A stretch of DNA of 64,000 nucleotides. It comes from JBBUX01 sp037445775. GTDB lineage: Bacteria; Actinomycetota; Coriobacteriia; Anaerosomatales; PHET01. Location of the stretch: assembly GCA_037445775.1 (NCBI GenBank), contig JBBIJX010000002.1:15517-79516 (forward strand). The letters run 5' to 3'. The position numbers and the translations under genes are program-made. The notes under the pieces are model-generated. The model ran no database searches. It saw only the letters and a list, made by a program, of their open reading frames with translations, and was not told the origin of the DNA. Below are positions 26,542-35,413 of the stretch, piece by piece (within the stretch, counting starts at the first letter, position 1; every line of letters starts with the position of its first letter).

Positions 26542-27057
26542 ATGGGTGTTGCAGTTCGGCGGATCGATACAGCCGTGCAGCCGTCTCGGCAGGCGCGCCC
26601 TCGGATGCGGGTTGTCACTCAGCGGCCCACGCGTGCGAGACGGACGTGCGACGCGACGCGGCGTACGTTTCGTACGTTCGTCGTGGTGACGTGCGTCATC
26701 GCAGCCCTCGGGCTTGTCCGCGTCTGGCTCTCGGTCCAGGCGGCGGAGGCGTCGCTTGAGGCCGGACAGTTGCGTGAGGACATCAAGAAAGAGCGGTATC
26801 GTGGGGACATGCTCGAGATACAGCAGAGCGCGCTCTCATCCCCGTCCCGAATCAGAGCCCTCGCGAGTGCGACGATGGACATGGTGTCCGTTCGCCGGGT
26901 GAGTTACCTCGATCTACCTGCGGAGAGCGTCGTGCGCGTGAGGCAGGAGCGCGACTCAAGCGCGATCGTTCGCGCCCTCGAGGACGCAGCTTCGCTCGCC
27001 GCGGGTGAAGCGCAGGTGTTGCTCGTCGGCGACGTCGGACTCGCGTCGGCACGGTGA
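26542..27057 (+). CDS. ftsL: FtsL-like septum formation initiator
   Basis: 171 residues. The primary sequence is weakly conserved, as usual for FtsL; the call rests on position between rsmH and ftsI and on topology. There is a basic cytoplasmic N-terminus (about 45 residues, Arg-rich), one membrane span (FVVVTCVIAALGLVRVWL), then an extracytoplasmic coiled coil (AAEASLEAGQLREDIKKERY to EIQQSALSSPSRIRALASA) ending in the typical short-helix region. FtsL forms a complex with FtsB and FtsW/FtsI to activate septal synthesis. ATG with GGAAGGGGGTG upstream. The stop overlaps the GTG of ftsI. Confidence 0.8.
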   Translation: MGVAVRRIDTAVQPSRQARPRMRVVTQRPTRARRTCDATRRTFRTFVVVTCVIAALGLVRVWLSVQAAEASLEAGQLREDIKKERYRGDMLEIQQSALSSPSRIRALASATMDMVSVRRVSYLDLPAESVVRVRQERDSSAIVRALEDAASLAAGEAQVLLVGDVGLASAR

Positions 27058-28847
27058 CGCGGCCGAGGAAGGGGGCGCGCGTGTCCGGTCGTGGCTCGCG
27101 CCAGCTGGTAAACGGCCGCCTCTCCCTTCTCATTGTCGCCTTCGGCGTCGCATTCGCGATCATCGCCGGTCGCCTCGTGTGGATCCAGGCGGTGGTCGCC
27201 GCAGAGTATGCGGAGCGAGCGACGTCACAGCGCATGCGCGACGTCGAGATCGCCGCGCGGCGCGGGACTATCTACGACCGTGAGGGCGAACCGCTCGCGG
27301 TGAGCGTTGAGGCGCCCACCGTGTTCGCGTCCCCGCGCTTCGTCAACAACAAGCAGGCCTGCGCTGAGGCGCTGTCGGCCACGCTCGGTGGCGACGTTGA
27401 GGGATACCTCGCCAAACTTGAGCGGGAGACCGGCTTCGTCTACCTGGCGCGAAAGGCGGACCTTGAGCGCGTCAACGAGCTCAAGACCCGTCTCGAGCGG
27501 CTCGGCGTCAGAGGCGTCGGTTATCTCGAGGACTACCGGCGCCTCTATCCCTTCGGCGACCTGGGCGGACAGGTGCTGGGTTTCACCGGGCTCGAGGACC
27601 AAGGGCTCGCGGGTCTGGAGAACCAGTACGACGACGTGCTGGCGGGGACGCCCGGCGTCATCATCGGTGAGCGTGATCCGCAAGGCCTCAGGCCCATCCC
27701 GGGTGGCGTGCAGAAGGAGATCGCACCCGTTCACGGCCAGGACGTCGTGCTCACACTCGACAAGGATGTCCAGGACTTCGTCGAGTCCGAGTTGGAGCGC
27801 GCGGTCAAGAAGTGGGGAGCGAAGAGCGGTTCGGCTATCGTGATGAACCCTCGTAACGGCGAAATCTACGCCATGGCGACGGCGCCGGGCTTCGACCCGA
27901 ACCGCTACGCCGCTGCGAACGCCGAGAGGGTTCGCAACCGGCCGCTCACTGACGCTTATGAGCCCGGATCGACGTTGAAGTGCCTGACGGCGGCCGCCGT
28001 GATCGAGCAGGGACTCTACACGCCTGAGTCGAAGTTCCGCCTTCCCTCGACTATCCGCGTCGGCGGACGCACGATTCACGAGGCGCACGACCGGCCAGCC
28101 GTGCGCTGGTCGCTCACTGAGATCGTCACGCACTCGAGCAATGTAGGGACGGTCAAGCTCGGCCTGAAGCTCGGCAAGAGGGGGCTCTACGACGCGCTCG
28201 CGGACTTCGGCATCACCGAGGCGCCAGCCACCGACTTCCCGGGCACCACCAAGGGATGGCTCCCGCGTGTCGAGCAATGGTCCGCGCCGACGATCGGGAA
28301 CATCCCGTTCGGCCAAGGGGTCTCGGTCACCCAAGCACAGCTTGCTCGCGCCATCAGCGCGCTCGCCAATGACGGAGTCATGACGACGCCCCACTTCCTG
28401 CTCGACGTTCCGCGCTCGGACGCGCCGAAGGCCACCTGGGCTACGAAGCGCGCCGTCTCGGCTGAGACCGCGGGTCAGGTCACGCGGATGCTCGAGGCTG
28501 CCGTCGTCGTCGGCACCGGTGCTTCGGCTGCGGTGAAGGGCTACAACGTCGCTGGGAAGACCGGCACGGCACAGAAGGCGCGCGCCGACGGCAAGGGCTA
28601 CCGTGGCGGAGGCTACGTGGGATCGTTCGTGGGCTACCTGCCATCTGAGGACCCACAGCTCCTGGTCTGCGTCTCGATCGATCGCCCCACCAAGGCGATC
28701 TACGGCGGAGTGGTGGCCGGCCCTTCGTTTTCCCGCATCGCAACATTCGCGGCTTCACACCTGAAGATCAAGCCTTCAAGCAAGGAGTCCATCGCGGCCG
28801 TGCGCAAGGGTGTCAAGAAGGTGTCGGAGCAGTCCGTGCGTGACTGA
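27054..28847 (+). CDS. ftsI: Division-specific class B penicillin-binding protein (FtsI/PBP3)
   Basis: 597 residues from GTG 27054, overlapping the ftsL stop. It is a membrane-anchored transpeptidase that crosslinks septal peptidoglycan. Order: short basic tail, one membrane span (about residues 23-45), pedestal domain with AARRGTIYDREGEPLAVSV, then the transpeptidase domain with catalytic Ser306-x-x-Lys309 (YEPGSTLK), Ser361-Ser-Asn363 and Lys502-Thr-Gly504. No PASTA domains follow, unlike the Spo/FtsI proteins of many Firmicutes; the protein ends with a short Lys/Ser-rich tail. It is paired with ftsW at 34181. Confidence 0.95.
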   Translation: MTRPRKGARVSGRGSRQLVNGRLSLLIVAFGVAFAIIAGRLVWIQAVVAAEYAERATSQRMRDVEIAARRGTIYDREGEPLAVSVEAPTVFASPRFVNNKQACAEALSATLGGDVEGYLAKLERETGFVYLARKADLERVNELKTRLERLGVRGVGYLEDYRRLYPFGDLGGQVLGFTGLEDQGLAGLENQYDDVLAGTPGVIIGERDPQGLRPIPGGVQKEIAPVHGQDVVLTLDKDVQDFVESELERAVKKWGAKSGSAIVMNPRNGEIYAMATAPGFDPNRYAAANAERVRNRPLTDAYEPGSTLKCLTAAAVIEQGLYTPESKFRLPSTIRVGGRTIHEAHDRPAVRWSLTEIVTHSSNVGTVKLGLKLGKRGLYDALADFGITEAPATDFPGTTKGWLPRVEQWSAPTIGNIPFGQGVSVTQAQLARAISALANDGVMTTPHFLLDVPRSDAPKATWATKRAVSAETAGQVTRMLEAAVVVGTGASAAVKGYNVAGKTGTAQKARADGKGYRGGGYVGSFVGYLPSEDPQLLVCVSIDRPTKAIYGGVVAGPSFSRIATFAASHLKIKPSSKESIAAVRKGVKKVSEQSVRD

Positions 28848-28900
28848 CGGGTGCTAGCATTTCTCGACCTCACGAACGGGAGACGCAGACGGACACGAGA

Positions 28901-30331
28901 CTGACAGAGCTTCTGGACGGCACTGGTGCGCGCCTGAACGGCGTTGCAGACCCGGTCGTATCAGGGATCGCGTATCGCTCCGACGACGTTCGTCCGGGCG
29001 ACGCATTCTTCTGCATCAGGGGTTTCGCGCACGACGGGCACACCTTCGCTGGCGAAGCGGTCGCGCGGGGTGCCGCGGCCCTCGTAGTCGAGAGTCCGCT
29101 CGACGCGCTCGTTCCGCAGGCGGTCGTTGCCGACACGCGCCGCGCACTCGCACTCGGGTCCGCAGCGTTCCACGACCACCCGAGCCGCTCTCTTGCGGTT
29201 GTGGGAGTCACCGGTACGAACGGCAAGACGACGTCGACCTATCTCATCGACAGTGTGCTGCGGGCCGATGGGCGCACCACCGGTCTCGTTGGCACCGTTG
29301 AGACCCGCGTGGCCGGGCAGCGTACGCCCGCTGGCAGAACCACGCCGGAGTCCGCTGACGTCCAGGCACTGCTCGCCACGATGCGCGACGCCGGTGTCAC
29401 GGCGTGCGCGATGGAGGTCTCCAGCCATGCGCTTGCGCTCCATCGCGTCGACGGGATGCGCTTCGAGGTGGCAGCTTTCACGAACCTGACGCAGGACCAC
29501 CTCGATTTCCACCACACCATCGCCGAGTACTTCTCGGTCAAGAAGCGGCTGTTCACGGAGTTCGAGTGTGGCGCGCACGTCGTCAACATCGACGATCCGT
29601 TCGGCCTCGGCATCGCAAACGAACTCGACGGCGCGGTGACGGTGGGGCGTTCGGCCGATGCGATGGTGCGTGCGAGCGAGGAGCGTCTCGACGCGCGTGG
29701 CGCTCACTTCACGCTCAGTGCCCCAGGGGGCTCCTCCCCGGTTCGGCTCCCACTCGCTGGCGCGTTCAACATCAGCAATGCGCTCGTCGCGGCTGGCTGC
29801 GCTCACGCGATGGGCATCGGGCTCGACGTCGTCGTCGCAGGCCTCGAGGGTGCTGAGCAGGTGCCCGGGCGGTTGCAGCGCATCGAGTGCGGTCAGGACT
29901 TCACCGTCATCGTCGACTACGCCCATACGCCCGACTCACTCGCGAAGGCAGTGGAGACCGTATCGACGGTCTCGCCCGGCAAAGTCATAGTCGTGTTCGG
30001 TTGTGGGGGAGACCGTGATCCTGACAAGCGGCCGGTGATGGGACGCGCCGCGGGCGCGACGGCGGACTACACGATCCTCACGAGCGACAACCCGCGCTCC
30101 GAGGACCCCGTCGGCATCATCCTGCAGATCGAGGACGGGATCCGCGAGACTGGTGGCGACTACGAGATCGTGGTCGATCGCCGTGAGGCTATCCGAAGAG
30201 CTCTGTCTATGGCGGATGCTGGTGACGCCGTGCTCATCGCGGGCAAGGGACACGAGGACTACCAGACCTTCCGTGACGGCACTATCCACTTCGACGATCG
30301 AGAGGTCGTCCGGGAGGAGCTCGCATGCTGA
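28901..30331 (+). CDS. murE: UDP-MurNAc-L-Ala-D-Glu:meso-diaminopimelate ligase, non-canonical start codon
   Basis: About 476 residues. The frame is open from 28844, yet it contains no ATG, GTG or TTG before GTG 29201, which lies at the P-loop itself. Family similarity clearly extends to about 28895: LTELLDGTGARLNG, GIAYRSDDVRPGDAFF and IRGFAHDGHTF form the N-terminal MurE domain. Candidate starts are CTG 28901, ACG 28895 or 28889 (6 bases after GGGAG at 28878-28882) and ATT 28859; CTG is used here as the conservative choice. Catalytic features are P-loop GTNGKTTSTY and TNLTQDHLDFH. The DNPR motif (SDNPRSEDP) predicts meso-diaminopimelate as the added residue. It overlaps murF by seven bases. 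Confidence 0.88.
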   Translation: MTELLDGTGARLNGVADPVVSGIAYRSDDVRPGDAFFCIRGFAHDGHTFAGEAVARGAAALVVESPLDALVPQAVVADTRRALALGSAAFHDHPSRSLAVVGVTGTNGKTTSTYLIDSVLRADGRTTGLVGTVETRVAGQRTPAGRTTPESADVQALLATMRDAGVTACAMEVSSHALALHRVDGMRFEVAAFTNLTQDHLDFHHTIAEYFSVKKRLFTEFECGAHVVNIDDPFGLGIANELDGAVTVGRSADAMVRASEERLDARGAHFTLSAPGGSSPVRLPLAGAFNISNALVAAGCAHAMGIGLDVVVAGLEGAEQVPGRLQRIECGQDFTVIVDYAHTPDSLAKAVETVSTVSPGKVIVVFGCGGDRDPDKRPVMGRAAGATADYTILTSDNPRSEDPVGIILQIEDGIRETGGDYEIVVDRREAIRRALSMADAGDAVLIAGKGHEDYQTFRDGTIHFDDREVVREELAC

Positions 30332-31740
30332 GGGTCTCGGCGGATACGGTCTTGCGGCTGACCGGGGGGGAACTGCTCTGTGGCGACCCCGATGCGCACG
30401 CGAACGGCTTGGCAATCGACTCGCGGGAGTGCGGCCCTCTGTGTCTGTTCGTGGCGTTGCCCGGTGAACGAGTAGATGGGCACGACTTCTTGGAGGCCGC
30501 CCTCGACGCGGGTTCGAGTATGCTCGTTGTCACGCGTGACGCATCCGAGCTCACAGCGGTCCTGACGTCGGCGCTGCGGCGTGGAGCCGCGGTCGTGCGC
30601 GTCGAAGACGGCATCCGGGCGGTGCAGGACCTCGCGGCTTACCATCGCGACCGGCTGCTTTGCCAGGTGGTGGGTATCACCGGTTCGACCGGGAAGACCA
30701 CCACCAAGGACATGCTCGTCTCGGTCCTGTCGCGGGGGATGCGCGTCGTGGGAACGGCCAACAACCGCAACAACGAACTCGGGGTGCCCCTCACCGTTCT
30801 GCGCGCGGGCAGCGACACCGATGTCCTTGTCATCGAGATGGGGATGCGTGGACTCGGACAGATCGCACGGCTCGCCGAGATCGCCCGCCCGCACATCGGG
30901 CTCGTCACGAACGTGGGTACCGCGCACATCGAGGTACTCGGCGATCAGGACGCGATCGGGCGGGCGAAGTCAGAGCTCGTGGCGGCGATCCCCGAAGACG
31001 GCGTCGTGTTCATCAACGGCGACGACGTGAACTCCCGCGCGCTCGAGACACGGTCGCGAGCGCCTGTGAAGCGCTATGGGCTTGGAGCGGACTGCGACGT
31101 GCGTGCCGAAGAGGTGCGGATCGACGATGGCGGGTGCGCGCGCTTCCAGCTGATGAGCGACTGTGGCGACATCGAGGTCCGATGTCCGATGCCTGGACGT
31201 CACAACGTGTACAACGCGCTAGCGGCCGCAAGTGTTGCGCTTCGGCTGGCCGTACCGCTCGAGGAGTTCGCGGCCGGGATCGAGGGCGCCTGCGTCTCAC
31301 CGATGCGGATGGAGGTGCTGACTACCGCGAGCGGACTGACGGTGGTCAACGACGCCTACAACGCGAATCCAACCTCGATGCGCGCCGCAATCGACGCATT
31401 CGGTGATCTTCCGGTGACCGGGAAGCGTGTCGCGGTGCTCGGCGACATGGCTGAGCTTGGAGGACTCACGGACCTTGCGCACTTCGAGATCGGCGAGGCG
31501 GTCGCCCGCTCGACGGTGGATGTGCTCGTCACCGTGGGGACGCACGCGAAACGCATCGCCGACGGCGCGCGTGCGAAGGGGCGGAACTGCGACGAGGTGC
31601 GGCCCTGCGCGACCGCCGAAGAGGCTGTCGAGGTCCTTGACGACCTGCTAGAGCGCGGCGACGCGGTCCTCGTGAAGGCGTCTCGAATCATGGGCCTTGA
31701 GACCGTGGTCGAAGGGCTGGTGGACCCCCGTGTGGGATAG
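30325..31740 (+). CDS. murF: UDP-MurNAc-tripeptide:D-Ala-D-Ala ligase
   Basis: 471 residues from ATG 30325. It adds D-Ala-D-Ala to complete the UDP-MurNAc pentapeptide in the cytoplasm. The N-terminal domain has GLAIDSRECGPLCLFVALPG and GHDFLEAAL; the central ATPase domain has the P-loop GSTGKTTTKD, ANNRNNELGVPLTVL and EMGMRGLGQIARL; the C-terminal domain has VVNDAYNANPTSMRAAID. These are the expected MurF signatures in order. It overlaps murE, and its 3' end overlaps the mraY start by 11 bases, so the run is translationally coupled. Confidence 0.96.
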   Translation: MLRVSADTVLRLTGGELLCGDPDAHANGLAIDSRECGPLCLFVALPGERVDGHDFLEAALDAGSSMLVVTRDASELTAVLTSALRRGAAVVRVEDGIRAVQDLAAYHRDRLLCQVVGITGSTGKTTTKDMLVSVLSRGMRVVGTANNRNNELGVPLTVLRAGSDTDVLVIEMGMRGLGQIARLAEIARPHIGLVTNVGTAHIEVLGDQDAIGRAKSELVAAIPEDGVVFINGDDVNSRALETRSRAPVKRYGLGADCDVRAEEVRIDDGGCARFQLMSDCGDIEVRCPMPGRHNVYNALAAASVALRLAVPLEEFAAGIEGACVSPMRMEVLTTASGLTVVNDAYNANPTSMRAAIDAFGDLPVTGKRVAVLGDMAELGGLTDLAHFEIGEAVARSTVDVLVTVGTHAKRIADGARAKGRNCDEVRPCATAEEAVEVLDDLLERGDAVLVKASRIMGLETVVEGLVDPRVG

Positions 31741-32803
31741 ACTCGGGCAGTATCCCTCATACCAGGTCTTCATCGCCGCGGTCATCAGCGCCGTGGCCGC
31801 CGCGGCGATCATGCCCTTGTGGATTCGGCTTCTTCGCGTGCGCAACATCGGCCAGCAGGTGCGTGTCGACGGCCCCCACGGTCATCTGGTGAAGCAAGGC
31901 ACGCCCACGATGGGCGGCGTGCTCATCATCTTCGTCGTGACACTCACGTTTGTCGTGATGGCGATGGGTGAAGGGCTTGACGACGTGAAACTCCGCCCGG
32001 CACTCACCGCGCTCGTCGCGACGATCGCGTGCGGAGCACTCGGTTTCGTCGACGACTTCGCGAAGGTTGCACACGAGCGTTCGCTGGGGTTGCGTCCCCG
32101 GGCCAAACTCGCGTGGCAGGCGGTGATCTCGAGCGCCTTCTGTCTTGCGGCGGTGAACTGGGCGGGCATCGAGCCGTGGATCCAGATTCCGCTGACGCGT
32201 GCCACGATCGATCTCGGCGTCGTCACAACGAGTCTGCGTGTTTTCGACATCACACTGCACGTCCCGTGGCTCTACGTAGCTTTCGTCGCGTTCATGATGA
32301 TGGCCATGAGCAACGCGGTGAACCTCACCGACGGACTCGACGGACTTGCTGCGGGCACGGTCATGATCGTTGTGCTCGCCTTCGCTGGCATCGCGTTTCG
32401 TCAGAACGTCCTTGAGAGCGCGCTTCTGGGCGCAGCCATCGCCGGCGCGTGCGTGGGCTTCCTCTGGTACAACAGCCATCCGGCCGACATCTTCATGGGC
32501 GATACCGGATCTCTTGGTCTGGGTGCGGCGATCGCGGCGCTCGCGGTCATCACGAAGACGGAACTGCTGCTGATCATCATCGGCGCAATCTACGTGGCGG
32601 AGACGTTGTCGGTGATCCTCCAGGTCGCGAGCTTCAAGCTCACCGGTAGGCGGATATTCCGAATGGCCCCCATCCATCATCACTTCGAGATGCTCGGCTG
32701 GTCGGAGACGAAGGTGATGGTGAGGTTCTGGATCGTCACGGGGATCTTCGCCGGCCTCGGGTTCGCCCTGTACTTCGCCCAGTCGGTCCGCCTGAAAGGG
32801 TGA
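31730..32803 (+). CDS. mraY: Phospho-MurNAc-pentapeptide transferase
   Basis: 357 residues from GTG 31730, which lies inside the end of murF and gives the normal N-terminus and length. It is a ten-span membrane enzyme making lipid I from UDP-MurNAc-pentapeptide and undecaprenyl phosphate. Signatures are VDGPHGHLVKQGTPTMGG, the acidic FVDDFAKV loop, NAVNLTDGLDGLAAG, FMGDTGSLGLG and the C-terminal APIHHHFEMLGWSETKV. All catalytic residues are present, in contrast to the variant relative at 10928-11908. Confidence 0.97.
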   Translation: MWDRLGQYPSYQVFIAAVISAVAAAAIMPLWIRLLRVRNIGQQVRVDGPHGHLVKQGTPTMGGVLIIFVVTLTFVVMAMGEGLDDVKLRPALTALVATIACGALGFVDDFAKVAHERSLGLRPRAKLAWQAVISSAFCLAAVNWAGIEPWIQIPLTRATIDLGVVTTSLRVFDITLHVPWLYVAFVAFMMMAMSNAVNLTDGLDGLAAGTVMIVVLAFAGIAFRQNVLESALLGAAIAGACVGFLWYNSHPADIFMGDTGSLGLGAAIAALAVITKTELLLIIIGAIYVAETLSVILQVASFKLTGRRIFRMAPIHHHFEMLGWSETKVMVRFWIVTGIFAGLGFALYFAQSVRLKG

Positions 32804-32804
32804 C

Positions 32805-34184
32805 GTGAAGAGCCTCGGTGACATCCTCGTCCTGGGCCTGGGCCGGAGCGGTGACGCGGCAGCGCGCTACTGCTGCGGGCTTCTGGGCGGTGAGGCCGAC
32901 TCCGTGACTGTGGTGGAGGAGTCCGACTCCGGCGAGGTGGCTCGCCGAGCGGGTGCGCTCCGCGATCTGGGTGCCCGTGTGCATCTTGGGACCAACGGCA
33001 TCGCCGGAGCTTATGACCTCTGTATCGCGAGTCCCGGCATCAAGCCCGGCTCTGCACTGATGCTGAACGCACGCGCGGTCAGCGGTGAGCTGATCTCCGA
33101 GTTGGAGTTCGCCTTCCGGCGCTCCTCCTCGCCATGGGTCGCCGTCACGGGCACGAACGGCAAGACCACCACGACGGCGCTCATAGCGCACCTGCTCAAC
33201 GAAGCGGGCATCGCGGCACACGCGGTGGGCAACATCGGTGTCCCGGCGATCTCCGTTGTCCACAAGGACATGGGTGGCGTCCTCGTAGCGGAGGCGTCAT
33301 CGTTCCAGCTCGCTCTCGTGGACACGTTTCGGCCGCGCGTCGCGGCGCTTCTCAATATCACGCGAGACCATGTGGACTGGCATGGTTCGTTCGAGAACTA
33401 CATGGCCGACAAGGTGCGGATCTTCGAGAACATGGGGGGCGACGACGTCGCTGTCATCGACGTTGATGACGCTGGATCGGCGCCGTTCGCTTCGCTGTTG
33501 GCAGGGCGAGGGATTCAGGTGGCACGTGTGTCGGCTGCCGGTGCGGCTGACTCCGAGGCGACGGTCTCGGCCGGCGTGCTCACCCTCTCGACACACTCCG
33601 GGCCGGTTCGACTCTGCAAGGTCGATGAGCTGCTGATCCGGGGATCACACAATGTGAGCAATGCGCTCGTCGCGGCGTGCGTCGCGCACGCCATGGGCGC
33701 CTCGATCTCCCCCCTCAGAGCGGGCCTTGCATCGTTTCGACCTATCGAGCACCGCCTCGAACCCGCCGGTCAGGCGTGCGGCGCGGAATGGTTCAACGAC
33801 AGCAAGGCGACCAACCCCGATGCGGTGCTCAAGGCGCTCGATGCGTTCAGCGGACGCGATTTCGTGCTTCTCCTGGGAGGGCGTAACAAGGGCAACGACT
33901 TCCGCCCGCTCGCCCGTGCGGCGACCGGCGTGGCACGCGCGATCATCGCGTTCGGTGAGGCCGGCCCCGAGATAGCGGACGCATTTGCGACTACGGGCGG
34001 GACTTGCGCTTGTGTGGACTCGCTGTCTGCCGCTGTCCGTGCCGCGTGTGAGGCGGCAGCGCCGGGTGACGCCGTTGTGCTTTCGCCCGCGTGCGCGTCG
34101 TTCGACGAGTTCACCGACTACGAGGAGCGCGGACGCGCCTTCAAGCGCATGGTGACCGAACTTGGCGAGGAGCGCTGCCCGTGA
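32805..34184 (+). CDS. murD: UDP-MurNAc-L-alanine:D-glutamate ligase
   Basis: 459 residues from GTG 32805, one base after the mraY stop. It adds D-glutamate in the cytoplasm. The N-terminal UDP-binding domain starts ILVLGLGRSGDAAARY; CIASPGIKPG follows; the P-loop is VTGTNGKTTTTALI; NITRDHVDWHGSFENYMADK and the C-terminal EWFNDSKATNPDAVLKALD and LLLGGRNKG are family hallmarks. The stop overlaps the ftsW GTG (GTGA). Operon position between mraY and ftsW is standard. Confidence 0.96.
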   Translation: MKSLGDILVLGLGRSGDAAARYCCGLLGGEADSVTVVEESDSGEVARRAGALRDLGARVHLGTNGIAGAYDLCIASPGIKPGSALMLNARAVSGELISELEFAFRRSSSPWVAVTGTNGKTTTTALIAHLLNEAGIAAHAVGNIGVPAISVVHKDMGGVLVAEASSFQLALVDTFRPRVAALLNITRDHVDWHGSFENYMADKVRIFENMGGDDVAVIDVDDAGSAPFASLLAGRGIQVARVSAAGAADSEATVSAGVLTLSTHSGPVRLCKVDELLIRGSHNVSNALVAACVAHAMGASISPLRAGLASFRPIEHRLEPAGQACGAEWFNDSKATNPDAVLKALDAFSGRDFVLLLGGRNKGNDFRPLARAATGVARAIIAFGEAGPEIADAFATTGGTCACVDSLSAAVRAACEAAAPGDAVVLSPACASFDEFTDYEERGRAFKRMVTELGEERCP

Positions 34185-35413
34185 GCATCCGCCGGAAGTA
34201 CGCGGGAGGCACGGTGGCTCGCTACGTGCTGCTCGGTTGCGCAGTGGCGCTGACCGCTGCCGGGCTCGTGATGATCTACTCCGCGTCGTCGGTTGCCGCC
34301 GCGGTTCGTGAGGGGATGAGCTGGCACTACCTCGCCCGTCAGGCGATCTTCATCCTGATTGGCGGGATCGTGGCGTGGTGGGTGGCCCGTTGCGATTACC
34401 GGAGGCTCAGGGACACCGCGATGGGGTTCTGGGCGGTCGGCATAGGCTTGCTGGTGGTCACCATCATCGTCGGTGAAGTGCGCGGTGGAGCCCGGCGTTG
34501 GATACCGCTCGGACTGTTCAACCTCCAACCCTCGGAGCTTGCGAAGATCGCATGCATCCTCGCAGTCGCAGCGATCGCGGTCGACTGGTCCCGGGGCAGG
34601 ATGGATACGAGGCGCTTCATGTCGCGTGTTGCGTGGATCACAGTGATCCCGGCGGCACTCATCATCTTCCAGCCTGACCTCGGGACTGCGCTGACGCTTC
34701 TGGTGGCCGTGGCGCTCGTGCTCGTGCTCGCGGGGATCTCATGGCGATGGGTCATCGGGACTGCGTCTGCGGCGGTCGCTGCCGTCGGGCTCGCGGTCAT
34801 GATCGAGCCGTACCGGATAAGTCGCATCACGGCGTTCGCCGACCCGTTTGCGGACCCGCTGAAGTCGGGCTACCAGACCGTCCAAGCGCTCTACGCATTC
34901 GGGAGCGGCGGCCTCTCGGGGGTCGGCTTGGGCCTGTCGAGGCAGAAGTTCTTCTATCTGCCTGAGGCCCACACTGACTTCATACTTGCCATCATCGGCG
35001 AGGAGGTGGGGCTCATCGGCACGCTCGGGGTGGTGATCTGCTTCGCGGCGCTGGTGTGGGCCGGTCTGCGTATCGCGTTGGGCGCGCGCGATCCGTTCGG
35101 ACGACTCGTGGCGGGCGCCACGACGGGCATGCTCGGCTTCCAGGCCTTCCTTAACATGGCCGCGGTCACGGGGGTGCTCCCGGTGACCGGGAAGCCGCTG
35201 CCGTTCGTGAGCTACGGAGGCTCGTCGATGATCGTGACGATGATCTCGCTGGGCCTGCTTCTGTCGGTATCGGAGTTCGGCGCGCTAACCCCGCGCGCCG
35301 TGCGCCCTGTCTCACAGCGTGAGGAGCCGCGTGTTGAAAGTGCTCGTGAGTGGTGGCGGGACAGCCGGTCACGTCCATCCAGCGCTGAGCGTCGCCGCAC
35401 AGCTCGTCGCTGA
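34181..35413 (+). CDS. ftsW: Septal peptidoglycan polymerase FtsW (SEDS family)
   Basis: 410 residues from GTG 34181 (GAGGAG nine bases upstream). It is a SEDS-family multispanning glycosyltransferase that polymerises lipid II together with FtsI. Signatures are LVMIYSASSVAAA, GGARRWIPLGLFNLQPSELAK, the DFILAIIGEEVGLIGTLGV loop with conserved acidic residues and PLPFVSYGGSSMIVTMISLG. After the last span comes a basic tail of about 40 residues (VRPVSQREEP to SAERRRTARR). The last 83 bases overlap the start of murG, an unusually long overlap. Confidence 0.94.
   Translation: MSIRRKYAGGTVARYVLLGCAVALTAAGLVMIYSASSVAAAVREGMSWHYLARQAIFILIGGIVAWWVARCDYRRLRDTAMGFWAVGIGLLVVTIIVGEVRGGARRWIPLGLFNLQPSELAKIACILAVAAIAVDWSRGRMDTRRFMSRVAWITVIPAALIIFQPDLGTALTLLVAVALVLVLAGISWRWVIGTASAAVAAVGLAVMIEPYRISRITAFADPFADPLKSGYQTVQALYAFGSGGLSGVGLGLSRQKFFYLPEAHTDFILAIIGEEVGLIGTLGVVICFAALVWAGLRIALGARDPFGRLVAGATTGMLGFQAFLNMAAVTGVLPVTGKPLPFVSYGGSSMIVTMISLGLLLSVSEFGALTPRAVRPVSQREEPRVESAREWWRDSRSRPSSAERRRTARR

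Noticed and set aside
29201..30331. murE starting at GTG 29201
   Set aside because: This would begin at the P-loop and drop about 100 residues of conserved N-terminal domain that are clearly encoded upstream in the same frame.
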